From Adineta vaga (taxonomy: Eukaryota > Rotifera), in contig CP075492.1 in the NCBI GenBank assembly GCA_021613535.1, positions 13,702,001 through 13,766,000 on the forward strand: 64,000 bases of DNA. The letters run 5' to 3'. Positions 46,150 to 58,349 of the stretch are shown here, in pieces (the first letter of the stretch is position 1; each line of letters opens with the position of its first letter). The notes under the pieces were generated by a model that saw only the letters and a program-made list of their open reading frames with translations, was not told where the DNA came from and made no database searches. The position numbers and the translations under genes were made by a program.

Positions 46150-49100
46150 ACTAAATAAACAACAAGATGAAACGAATGAAGTAATTCAAAATTATGATTC
46201 TCAAAAACCACTCAATGCAACACTTCAAGTATAGAAATACTAAATGCTATATTAGATGAATATTTGCTCTATTATTATTATTATTTTCATAGACATTAGA
46301 ACAACTCGATTTTAGCAACAAACAAATCGGATACAAAGGCGCTGAACAACTTGCAGATGCTGTAAGAAACAGCACAGTAAGTTATACTATCATTTATTCA
46401 TATTTTCAATTTTAACTTCTTTTCTATGTTACATAGACACTGACTGAACTGGATTTATCCAAAAATCACATTGGTGACCAAGGAGTTCAATATCTTGCAG
46501 ATGCTTTATTACACAACAAAGTAAAATTCATTCCGATCGTCTTTTTTTTCAAATTCATTTTCTTTTCGTATAGACAATTATTACACTTGATCTTGCTGAT
46601 AATAATATTGGAGCACATGGAGCTCATTATCTCGCTAATGCTTTTCGAAACAATAAAGTAAATAGTATTCTTTCCTATATATGCACTCTCTCAAGTATCT
46701 ATTCAGACATTGATCAATATTAATCTTTCAAATAATCAACTTGGCGATGAAGGAATTGAATATCTAGCTGATGCTTTTCGATATAATACAGTAATCATGG
46801 ATTTTTGTTCAATACATATACTCATAAACGTGTGTATAGACGCTCAATACATTGAAACTTCCAGCGAATCGAATAACTGATTATGGTGCTGAATGTTTAG
46901 CGAAAACGCTCAGAAATAATATAGTATGTCTCTTTTCTTGTCGTCGATATTTTCATCAACATGTTTTTTTGTTCTGTGAAAAAGACAATTAACATGTTAG
47001 ATCTTCGATGGAATAATATTTCGACTAAAGGAACACAACAATTGGCTGAAGCCTTACCACATAATACAGTAGAATATTTCTCTCTATCAACATAAACATC
47101 TTCTTATATATGATATAGACACTTACTAACTTAGATCTTTCATGGAATGCAATTGACGATCAAGGTGCTCAATCTTTAGCTGATGCGTTACAAAATAATA
47201 CAGTATACCCCTTTTAAGATTTATTATTTTCGATTCGTATAACTTCGATCTTTTCTACAGATATTGGAAACACTCAATCTTGCATCCAATAGAATTGGTG
47301 GCCATGGCGCTCAACAGCTAGTAGCTGCTCGACAAAATCATGATGTTTGTTTCTTCTCTTACATACTCATTATTTTATCTCTATTCTATTTTGTAGATTC
47401 TGACGACATTCAATCTATCAAGCAATCATATAGGACATGATGGAATGAAACTGTTAGCTGATGCTTTGAAGACTAATAAAGTAATAATATCACACCACAA
47501 TTGTTCTTACGATTATTTTATTTCATAGTCAATTGTTACACTTGATCTCGCTAGTAATCGCATTGGAGATGATGGAGTACAACATTTGATTTTTGCACTA
47601 AAAAATAATACAGTATATATCTTTCGTTGCGCACTCCTGTTTTTATTTTTCTTTGCACTTCATCGTTCGCACTTATAGACATTGGCAACACTAAATCTAT
47701 CCAGTAATCAAATTCGTACATCTGGCATCGCATATCTTGCTCAAACTATAGAAGACACCACTGTAAATTTCAAGGGTTTTTATCCTAATTCCATGACAAT
47801 AACGCGTTTTTCGTCTAGGCACTCACAGTAATCGATCTTAGTTACAACGAAATTGGAATAACTGGTGCTAAAGATCTAGCGACTATTATCCTAACTAATG
47901 CAGTAAATACATTTAATATCAATCGAATCATTCTTATCTGTATTTATCAATATAGACGATTACCACTCTTCTTGTTTCGAATAATCAAATTGGATCTAGC
48001 GGAATCCAATATATCTCATATGCTTTACAAAATAACACAGTAAACTTTGCTTCTTATTGTTTACTTCTCTCGCACTTTAATCAATGTTCTTCTTTTGTAT
48101 AGACAATCATCAGTATAGATCTATCAAAAAATCAAATTGGAGATGAAGGTATGAAACATTTGGCGAACGCATTAAAACATAACACGGTATACAATCCTAT
48201 ATTCAAAGAGATCATTCATTCATTCATTCATTCATTCATTCATTCATATGTCTGTTTTTCATCGGCAGACAATTACTACGATTGATCTATCGCAGAATCA
48301 AATTACTGATAAAGGTATTGAACATTTAGGAAATGTTTTGAAATTCAATACGGTAAATTTTATGAATTATTCATTTCCTATCTCTAGTTAAGATTAAATA
48401 TTATCATAGACATTGACTAATATCTCTCTTGTCAGCAATAAAATAACTGATAAAGGTGCTGACTCTTTGGCAAGTTCTATTCAACAACATAAAGTAATAT
48501 TCCGTTCCCAAAAGTTATTTACGTATCTTTTTCATATCTATATTTCTCAATACAGATCATGATTAAAGAACTCAATCTAGCACATAATCTAATCGGTGAT
48601 CAGGGAGCTCGATCACTTGCTAACTATCTACAATATCAAACTGTAAATTCATTCGTCATATATTTTCTTTCTTTTATCTTCCTATATGATTATTTAGACA
48701 TTAACGAAATTGGAACTTATAGGTAATCCAATTACGAGCAATGCTTCACGCTACTTGTCCGACGCTTTTCGACATAATACGGTAAATAAATCACAATTCA
48801 TATATTTCCAAGATATACATATATAATATTCTATATATAGACACTCGTAAGTCTTAATCTTTCATTGAGTCAAATTGATGAAGAGGAGAGACAAACTGTT
48901 ACAAATGCATATCGCAGTAATTCGGTATTTATATATCTAGTACATTGTTATTCATTTCATATATATTCTATCCTTTTGCACAGACATTCACTAGTCTTGA
49001 TCTTGAACATAGTGGTATTGGACGTACGGGTGCGCAGATTCTTACAGTACTACTGCGACTAAATACAGTGAGCTTCTGATATGACTCTTTATAGACACAA

Positions 49101-52100
49101 CCTATTTTCTCTTATATGTAGACATTATCGAATCTCAATCTTCGACATAATAAAATAACTGGCAAAGCAATTCAACATCTTTCCGAAGCTTTACGAACTG
49201 GCACAGTAACTGAATATTTCAGTCATTACTTTTCCTTTCATGTCGATTTTGATAACCTAGACATTGACTACACTCGAGCTGGCAGATAATGAAATGGGTG
49301 TAGAAGGAATGCAACGTCTAGCTGATGCTATTAAACACAACCAGGTATAATGATAGGTGTCTTCTAATATAGATTGGATTCAAAATTTTTTACCTCCACA
49401 GACACTCACTACACTTGATCTTGCAGCGAATGGAATCGGTACCGAAGGAGCTCGGTATTTAGCTGATGCCATTCGAAATAACAAAGTAAAGATGTTTTTG
49501 TGAAACTATTTTCTCAATTTTATTGATTTTTGCGATTGTAGACCATCACTTCGCTGGATCTCAAATCGAACAAGATTGGTAGCGGAGGTGTACGATATTT
49601 AGCTGATGTTTTTCGAAATAATAAGGTAAATATCATGCTTTTCTCATTGTTAGTGATCATTGTATTTAGACACTCGTAACACTTGATCTCGGATCAAATG
49701 CAATCGGTACCGAAGGAATACAATATCTGGTTGATGTTTTTCAAGATAATAAAGTAGGAAGGCTTTTTTTGCTCTTGTTTCCATTAGTATAATCTCCAAG
49801 CGATTTTCTCCTTATGGATAGACATTGAGTGCACTCGATTTGGGAACAAATGGAATTGGCGTTGATGGAGCACAACATTTAGCGAATGCTTTCCGAAACA
49901 ATGTGGTGAAGATCTTTAATTATTTCATTAATCATTAACATTTCGAATTTCTTCACTTTTACATATAGACACTAACTACACTCGATCTTCGATGTAATGA
50001 AATTGGTGTAGAAGGTGTACGACATCTGAGTGATATGTTTCGAGATAATAAGGTAAATTTCTAAAAATGTTTTTTGTATACATTGTCGATATCTTTATAC
50101 TCTTTCTTTTCAATATAGACACTTACTATATTGGATCTTCGATCAAACGGAATTGGAGATAAAGGAGCACAATATTTGGCGGAAGCCTTTCGAAATAACA
50201 ATGTAATTATATTTTCTTTCATTAAGAAAACTTTGTATTTTTGACATAGACACTAACGACACTTCATCTCGGATCTAACGGTATTCGAGCCAAAGGAATA
50301 CGCTATTTGCTACTTGATGCTTTCCAATCTAATCAAGTAAACAGTCATTTTGTTTACTAAAATCAACACTAATTTTATTCGTAGACACTCACTTATTTAG
50401 ATCTATCAGATAATAAGATTAGTCTTGAAGGAGTAAAATATCTTGCTGATGGTCTTCGCACTAATAAAGTAAATTTAATTTTATATTTTACTTCGCTTCA
50501 ATGAACAACTCCATTTTCTTTGCTATAGACATTAACAAATATCAATCTTGCGAATAACAAAGTGGGCGTTGAAGGAATACAGTACATAGCCGATGCTCTA
50601 CGTAGTAATGTGGTGAGTATATATATTTCTATTATTTCTACTATTTCCATCAAAAACTTATTGGTATAGACACTCACAATGCTGGATCTATCGGGTAATA
50701 AAATGGGTGTTGAAGGGGCACAACATTTAGCTAATGCTATTCGTAATAATGAGGTAGTTATTTTTGAAAATTCTTCAATTCTATTTATACAAAATATTGT
50801 AATTCTGAAGACACTCATTATTCTCAATCTTGCGGATAATAGAATTGGTGACCAAGGAGTACAATATCTTGGCGATGCTCTTCAAAATAATACTGTAATC
50901 ATTTTTGTTTCTATTCTTATTCTCAATTGTTTAGATCTATATTCTTTCTCGTTCATAGACACTTACGACACTTGATCTATCAGATAATGAAATTGGTACT
51001 GAGGGAGCACGATATTTAGCTGATGCTTTCGAAGACAATAAAGTAAATCTTACGTATTTTTTATTCTTATCTTCCATTCAATTCATATAAAGGTTCTTAC
51101 AAAAGTCTACCTACAAAGAAGTGATATGAACAACAAAGAAACACAACGTGTATCCGATGCATTAAGAGCACATGTAGTAAGTACTATTTCTTTTCTTTGC
51201 AACTTTAAGTACAATTTTTTATTCTTAGATACAAACACTTCCGGCCCAAAATGTTCCAGTCACAGAAGTTTTAACTGATGTATCCAAAACAATAGCTGAT
51301 GTACTAAGAAATAAAAAAGTATTTTCGATTTCTTTCGTCTAATTATCGTCGATCTTCAATTTTTCAAATAGAATATGACTAAACTTTGCCTTCGAGATTT
51401 GAAAATGGGTCCTGAAGAATGTCGACATCTTGCTGCTGCTTTTCGAGATAATCAAGTTTGTTTCTCTTTTTCCTCTATTCTCAAGAAATCTTCGTTTTTT
51501 ATGTAGACACTCACTACATTGGATCTCACGTTTAATGCCATCGGTCCCGAAGGAGCACAACACATTGCTAATGCTTTTCAAGATAACAAGGTCTGTATTA
51601 TATAACCATGATGTTTTCCCATGCTATCTATACATGTATGATTTTGTTCGATAGACGCTCACAACATTATTGCTCGGATCGAATAGAATTGCTGATGAAG
51701 GAGCACGTCATTTGGCTAAAAGCTTTCGAACGAATACAGTAAATGATTGTCTTTTGTTCTCTTTATCGTACGCATCTCAACTTGTTGGGTAATAGACACT
51801 CACTACATTGGATCTGACATTGAATGGAATTGGTAGTGAAGGAGCACGTTATTTAGCTGATGCTTTTCGTCATAATGCAGTAAATATTTTTCTATTATAA
51901 TCAACAATGCATTATTTTCTTTATAGACACTCACTACACTCGATCTTCGATCGAATTCAATCGGAACTGAAGGAGCACGATGTTTTGCCGATGCATTTCG
52001 AAATAACATGGTAATTCGCGTACATTTTTTTCAGGAGAGCGCCTATTACCATCTGATCGTTTATTTTCTATGTAGACACTAACATCACTTGATTTTAGTT

Positions 52101-53276
52101 CGAATAAAATTAGCAATGAAGGAGCACAATATTTAGTTGACATTTTTCGCGATCAAACGGTACGAACCTTTCTCTTATCAATTTTTTTTCATTGATATTT
52201 CTATCTAAAAAAACAGATCCTTCATACACTACATCTTGGTTCGAACGAAATCGATGCAGAAGGAATGGAATCGATATCTAATGCATTTCGAGAAAATAAA
52301 GTACATATTGTTGTACCTAGCTTATTGTTATCATATGTCCACTTCTGTTACCCAGACACTCGTTGTTCTTGATCTTCAATCAGATGAGATTGGTGATAAT
52401 GGTGTTCAATATTTAGCTGATGCTATTCGAAACCATCAAGTACTTATTATCATTCATTTTTTTTTCTTATGCATATATTGATGTGGAAATTCTTCTGTTT
52501 AGACAATAACTACTATAGATCTGTCAGATAATAGTATCGGTGCTGAAGGAATACAACACTTAGCCAACGTTCTTCGTGATAATACCGTAATGATCAGTTC
52601 TAAGTTCTTTTTCTGTTACCATTGATAAACAATTTTCTTACAGATGCTTACAAAACTTGACCTCTCGTTCAATCTTATTGGTGCTGAAGGAGCACGATAT
52701 TTGAGTGAAACTATACGAGAGAATACGGTAAATATTTTTTTTTAATTTTCTCATATTATTAGAGATTTCGTTTTATGTATATCGAATGTATAGACAATTA
52801 CTTCATTGAATCTTCATTCGAATGAAATTGGTACTGAAGGCGCACAATATTTGGCTGATGCCTTTCGAAATAATAAAGTGAGTTGTTTTTCTTTTTCTAT
52901 TATCTATTTAGTCCTTTGATGAAAACGTTTATTTTCCAACTTTAGACATTGACAACAATCAATCTTCGTTCGAACGGAATTGGAGATAAAGGAGCGCAAT
53001 ATTTAACAAATGCATTGCAAAGTAACAAGATATTGACCAATCTTGATCTATCTGACAATGGTATTGGAGACAGAGGAGTGCATCTGTTGACTACTGCTCT
53101 ACGTGATAATAAAGTAATCATCGAATTTTATTTTACTTGAGTATATTCTGATTTCTATTTGTCGAATGTAGAATCTCACTATTTTCCATCTTGAAGGCAA
53201 TGAGATCGGCAAAATATCGAAACATCGTGTCATGCAAACTTTCAAGGAACATAGTGGATTGAGATTATTTTTTTAG
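46150..53276 (+). CDS. Giant leucine-rich-repeat array, probably the C-terminal part of the TRPM-like gene
   Basis: A linker exon (46150-46228) is followed by 49 exons that each start right after an AG acceptor with a Thr-Leu codon pair and end on Asn-Lys/Thr before GTA. Each codes the 28-residue repeat TL(T)xLDLxxNxIGxxGAxxLAxAxRxN, the ribonuclease-inhibitor type of LRR. I counted about 50 repeats and 1,410 residues to the TAG at 53274. The linker has no Met in frame, so the array has no start of its own; the natural reading is a C-terminal extension of the TRPM protein. Such a curved LRR solenoid would bind protein ligands on the cytosolic side. No NACHT, F-box or signal peptide is present. 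It needs a phase-2 donor upstream while the TRPM exon supplies phase 1, so one base is missing as read. Confidence 0.85.
46293..53276 (+). repeat. Tandem exon array: 49 LRR exons, mostly 84 bp, period about 143 bp
   Basis: Exon starts include 46293, 46437, 46574, 46707, 46840, 46985, 47119, 47261, 47397, 47529 and continue to 52794, 52946 and 53172. Forty-four exons are exactly 84 bp. Exceptions are 48556-48642 and 50250-50336 (87), 51229-51318 (90, LRR motif lost), 52946-53113 (168, two repeats fused as if one intron was lost) and the last, 53172-53276 (105, ends in TAG). All introns are phase 0 and about 45-70 bp. Exons from about 49.2 kb on are the most alike (acactcactacactcgatct...), so the array grew by repeated exon-intron unit duplication. 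An (ATTC)n microsatellite sits in the intron at about 48211-48246. Confidence 0.92.
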
Positions 53277-53648
53277 CACTATTATAAAATTAACTTTGTT
53301 CATAGCTTATAGTTAATCTCCAAATAAATTTATTACATATTACATCAGAAAACTAAATACACTCAATGTGCATAAGAAGATAAAGTAAGATGACCTGTTT
53401 GTTTGCATTCAGACTTTCTTCAAAGTTTGCACGTAGAATACAAAATTAAGACTTAATGTATAGTGATAAAAGCTAAGTTGACATAAAAAATTATAGATCT
53501 GTTATATGGAGTTATACTTCGCAGAAGCTTTGTCTCTATTAATGAAGGATATTCTGTTTATTGAAATATAGATGAGGATGAGTGGGTGGGTGGGTGTGTA
53601 CATATAAGATTAATGTTCAAACTAGAATAGTTCCTTTGTTGTAGAAAA
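53277..53648. other. Intergenic between convergent genes
   Basis: 3' flanks of the LRR array and the GPCR. It contains a short TGGG run (about 53580-53600), too short to call a telomeric tract or a four-run G-quadruplex. Confidence 0.5.
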
Positions 53649-54653
53649 TTAGTGATTGATTGTAGGAAGTTTTAAAGATAACATATTTGCATTGGTTTGT
53701 GAATGTGGGTGTGTTGGAGCTGTTTTAGTTAAGAGATTCGGTCCAACTCTTCCATTGATTTCATGGCATCCAAATAGTTTATTACATTCTCGTCGAAATT
53801 CTTTGAATGTAATGTAATAAAGTGGACAGGATAAAATATGATAAGTATACAGAGTTGAATCTAAGGTTTTCGCTAATGTTGTTGTTGGAACCGTAAAAAA
53901 AAATGCAGCAACAATAGTTGCTGGAATGGTCATAAGTAAAAAGAGAAATGTTGTAATTACCAAAGTAATTGATATTGCTCGATGTTGACTATGATGATTT
54001 TTAATGATAAGTGCTCGTCGACGACTAGTCAAATGATAGATGACGAAACTATTGAAGATAACCATGAAAATAAATGGTGCGCAATTGTACACACCTAAAT
54101 TAATATAATCCCAAAGCGGATAGATTTTGTATAATGCAGCATTAGGACTAATAGTTCCATTAGGTCGGTAATAGCAAGCAAAAATGAAAAAATGAAAATT
54201 GAATAGCGTAATAATGATAATGGTGCTGACAATTAAAATAAGAACACCTTTTTGACGACTATACCAAGGACGATGAAGACGGCTTGCTGCTATATATCGA
54301 TCAAGACACATTAATACCCGAAGCCAAGCTGATGATTGTCCAGCAAAGTAATTCAAAAAGCCAAAAATCTTGCATGTTACCATTGAATATGTTAAAAGTA
54401 TAAAACCATGTTCAATTGAAAGATAATGATCAAGATTCCAACCATATAACATCAGAATATCAAATACGGCTATTGTACGCATATAATAAATAATAGGTTG
54501 TTTCTTTGTATCTCGAAAAGCTGGCCGACAAAGAATATACAAAGTAAAAAGATTGAGGATAGTACCAACAATAACCAATGTTAATGGATAATAAGCAGCA
54601 ACCAATGGTTCACTTGATGTAACGCTTGCTGTTGTTGGTGTGCTATTCGACAT
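53649..54653 (-). CDS. Rhodopsin-like GPCR, peptide-receptor type
   Basis: A single-exon receptor of 334 residues. The N-terminus is Thr/Ser-rich with one glycosylation site. TM1 reads YPLTLVIVGTILNLFTLYIL and keeps the Gly-x-x-x-Asn layout, followed by CRPAFRDT. TM3 ends with VLMCLDRYIAAS, a good DRY motif. A basic loop 3 (TSRRRALIIKNHHSQHRA) precedes TM6, and TM7 reads LSCPLYYITFKEFRREC in place of NPxxY. It is the most canonical receptor of the window, but still without an assignable ligand. Confidence 0.88.
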   Translation of the reverse strand: MSNSTPTTASVTSSEPLVAAYYPLTLVIVGTILNLFTLYILCRPAFRDTKKQPIIYYMRTIAVFDILMLYGWNLDHYLSIEHGFILLTYSMVTCKIFGFLNYFAGQSSAWLRVLMCLDRYIAASRLHRPWYSRQKGVLILIVSTIIIITLFNFHFFIFACYYRPNGTISPNAALYKIYPLWDYINLGVYNCAPFIFMVIFNSFVIYHLTSRRRALIIKNHHSQHRAISITLVITTFLFLLMTIPATIVAAFFFTVPTTTLAKTLDSTLYTYHILSCPLYYITFKEFRRECNKLFGCHEINGRVGPNLLTKTAPTHPHSQTNANMLSLKLPTINH

Positions 54654-55799
54654 GATCGATCAAAAAGCCAGAGGTATATTGATGTCAGATAATCTATCAA
54701 AAGAGAGTAGAACTCGTAAGAAGTACTCTAAAAAAAGAACTTATTAGAAAAAATCTTTTCGCTATTCTATATATATATCTATACGTACTATCTCCTCAAT
54801 ATCTAACGGCGACATTTTCTTGTTAAAATAATTAACAGCGACGAAGGAAATTAAGAAAAAAGAAACTTGACAATCGTTCATGTTTTTTAACAGCGGAAGT
54901 TTCGTCTATGAATAATATTTCTGTTGATTGAATATTATTACGAGTAAATGATTCCAATTATATTTCGAAGTTCAAGTATTTTGATCGAGTTCTCATAGTT
55001 AAATAAAGTTCATACAATATATTTCTCCTACATTTTTTTACTTCATTTCAAAGATAAATTCACCACAAAAATGAATTCAACGTTCTCACATTTGAATAAT
55101 TATTTTGCACATCTTTATATACTTGATATATCCCGTTCACCTGTCGGATTTGATAAAAAAAAATAATGACGTATATACGGAGACATCTAATCTACTTTTC
55201 TTGTCTCCTAAATCAGCGAAGACATGATAAAGGCCGAGTTCATTTTGCTAATGAAATCTAATTTAGTACGTTTCACTATGAAAATGAAATTACATCAGCA
55301 ATAACTGAATCAAGTAGGTTAAATCTGGCAGTTCTTTTTTAATTCATTCTTTTTAGAATATTTCATTGTATTTCCCAGTATGCATAAACATAAGGAAAAA
55401 AACCTGACATTTAAAACCTTCGTAATGCTAATGACTGTGATCTTTTGAATTCAGGCAAACATCTTCACTTCTTTATCATCATGAAAGTCATGAAAAAGAT
55501 GCCTATATTTTCTATTTAAAGCAATATATTAATAGCGTGTCTGAAACAAACTATTCATTCAAATTCAATGCTAGACACACATTGTACAACAGAAGGATCA
55601 ATTCAATTTCGATCAGTTAAAAATCGTCGTTTCCATGACTGTGAATATTATTTCACGAAAACATATATCACTTGTCTTATACATAGAATTTCATCCAAGA
55701 AAATCTTACTACATAGTTCAGTTTGATAGTTGAACCAATTATATATGGACTTAATCTTTCCATTGCTAATCGTGCAAGATCATCTCAATTGATTACTAA
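54654..55799. other. Intergenic, no intact gene
   Basis: AT-rich. Weak minus-strand traces at 55520-55740 may be the C-terminal end of the neighbouring GPCR relic, but I cannot support them. Confidence 0.4.
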
Positions 55800-56234
55800 A
55801 TTAATTATATAAATATGATAAATAACAACAGGTATCATTAGAATGATGAACAGGATATTAATAGTGGAAGAAATCCACTCAATATCGGATAGAAAACGAA
55901 AAACATAGAATAGTAGAGATTACACATTGAGTTAAAGATACTGTACTCATTTGTCGTACATATAAATGATGATTTGTTGAGAGATATTGATCAAATGCTG
56001 CTAAACACATTGTAAATAATCTATACTTAATAGAAATGTTTGTTCAATTATTGTTCGAATTTTACAACAGACTGATGAATACTGAGAAAGATCAGATCCA
56101 TAAAGAATTATTGAAAAACGTAGATCAAAATAGAAGATTAATAAATGATTCACTTATTAAATACAATAGACTAATATAAATGGTATATTGTTGAAATATA
56201 TCGATAATTGATTCAGTTGTATATTGAGAAGACA
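55800..56234 (-). pseudogene. GPCR relic, N-terminus to TM4
   Basis: From an ATG at 56234 the minus strand reads MSSQYTTESIIDIFQQYTIY and a first hydrophobic helix, then meets stops. Other frames give SSVCCKIRTII (start of TM3) and CLAAFDQYLSTNHHLYVRQM (DRY variant and loop 2), followed by a hydrophobic block ending near 55800. The order is that of a rhodopsin-like receptor with at least two frameshifts and several stops, with TM2 missing. Dead copy. Confidence 0.6.
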
Positions 56235-58349
56235 TTTATTGATATCAGACAGTCAAAACAAAGCTTTAGAATTTATGCAGGCGAAAAAGAAAAACTGACA
56301 TTTGTCAAATTGAAGTAATTATCAAGTTCCGTAGTACCGCAACATGAAGAATAGTTTCATTCATGCTGTTTCATAATGAAAGTACGAGGACCTAAATCAT
56401 TAAGATTTTAAGGTACACTGTGGGTAGATTCAAAATAAAGGGATTTTTGATGATGAAAAATTCTTGTATATAATAGTAGACAAAAAAAAGATGAGTATTA
56501 GATTTACAATGATGTCAATTGTCGTCTTTTTCCAGAGAGAATGTATAGTTTACGAAACATGCATTAAGAATAAAATACTTCAATGACAGTTTAGATAGTT
56601 CAGTAGAGTGAATATGAAAGATGATAATATTTTCATTCATAAAATAAGGATAGAAAAACTATGGATTAAAGTATTACTTTAGATTATTACAAGTATCGAA
56701 TGTTGATTGCCAAATATACTTACGAAGACAGAAATGAAACATGAAAATGATGTTAATTCAAGGAAGTTTTTAATAACTAAACTAATCGTACCTCATTGAA
56801 GCACTTTTGATTAGTTTACTGGTGATATGAAGTTTAGCGACTGCGTGGGAATTAGACAAACTATTCAAAAACGTACATCCTCTCTCAACAGGTCTATGTT
56901 ATCTTTAATATCGTAGCAATTATTTTTCAATATTCGTACTTATGAAGACATCCATCTGGATATCAAACAATTAATCCGATATGACTAGTTCTTCATATAT
57001 TCAAATGCATCAGATTCCAAATATCATCCTGAAAATCTTATTGGTTTTTTATTATTAACTGACGTGAATTACTGATTAAATATTATAAAATTATTGAAAT
57101 TGTGAAGATGGCATATAATTTAAATGTCATCGTTTCATAAGATCTTGCAAATCTGCATCTTTTTATAATTGTCAAAGAAAGATTTCAAGAAATTCAGCTG
57201 TATAGTATACATCGTAGGTGACTACACAAATAATACAGCAGAAATAAGTTTTAAAGGTGAAGATGAAAATCTTTTACTTTCACGCTTATTCATAAGTATA
57301 CCTATAGTTGTTCGAAATAAATATATGAATCAACGTGTTGAGAATGTTTACATCATTACTAACTATAGAAGCAAGATTTCTTAATCTAGTGGCAAAATCG
57401 ATATGCAAAATTATTACACTGATTTCCATTTACTGATTCAAAGGTGGAAAATAATATAGTCACAGACTAGTATATGTAGTGAATAAGAATATTAAGATAA
57501 TCTAGTTTACTACACCCATCATAGATTTCGGATAAACTAACGACAAAGACATGATATATATTTTTCTATTAGATTCTTGTGTTATCAATTCTATGGATCT
57601 AAACAAAAACAATGCATACCTTCTTCCATCAACCTGACATATGACACAGTGCAAAGTCTAAAGCAATAGAGAAAATCTCAATATCTTAGTTACTCAAACA
57701 AAGATGATGACTGAAATAGCTCCAGTAACGACAAAACTTTCTGCTATACGCCGTTTTATTGAATTTATCCAATAAATTCAATTTATGCAATCTACAATGC
57801 ATAGTTAAACAACAAATATAGCAAATGCTACGTCTAGCACAATAGAATCAACGAGCAGTTCAACAACTACCGAAACGTCTGGCAATGGTTCAATGCAAGA
57901 TATAACTGATATGCTTAGTTTATTCGCACTTGACTCTCACAAAGTACTAAACTACAGATTTTTAATCATATTGTGCGCCAGAAAGGATCTTATACAAACT
58001 TTTTTTTACCTATATTCAAATAATTCAATGATAAGAAGAGTATCCTTTATTTTCAAGATTTTATCATACCGTCCTTGGATTATTAATCGGAAACTAAAAC
58101 TAACATAATTGTCAAAGTTTTTATATGTCGCAGCAAAATGACGAATTGATCGATTCAAAACGATGCTGCTGAAAACGTCATATTCTCATACGCATGTTGA
58201 ATTGTCGTCAACGCATTAAAACATTTTCAAAATCGACTGTCAAAGAAAGAAATGTTACTATTGAATTGCAGCGAATCGAATTGTTTATAATGCGACTACA
58301 ACAACAAATTTATAACACATTTCTTTTTTTTCTCTAAATTTCTTTAACG
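56235..58349. other. Long intergenic stretch, only fragments
   Basis: More than 2 kb without a supportable gene. A Ser/Thr-rich in-frame stretch (NATSSTIESTSSSTTTETSG, near 57827-57886) looks like a mucin-like linker relic. A small inverted repeat (ttgaatttat...ataaattcaa) lies near 57759-57783. ORFs at 57169-57384 and 57893-58108 have no motif. Confidence 0.4.

Noticed and set aside
48206-48246. ATTC microsatellite as a mobile element end
   Set aside because: A simple repeat wholly inside one LRR intron, with no element structure around it.
53580-53600. TGGG run as possible telomeric repeat
   Set aside because: Only about three units, inside a gene-dense region; not a telomere tract.
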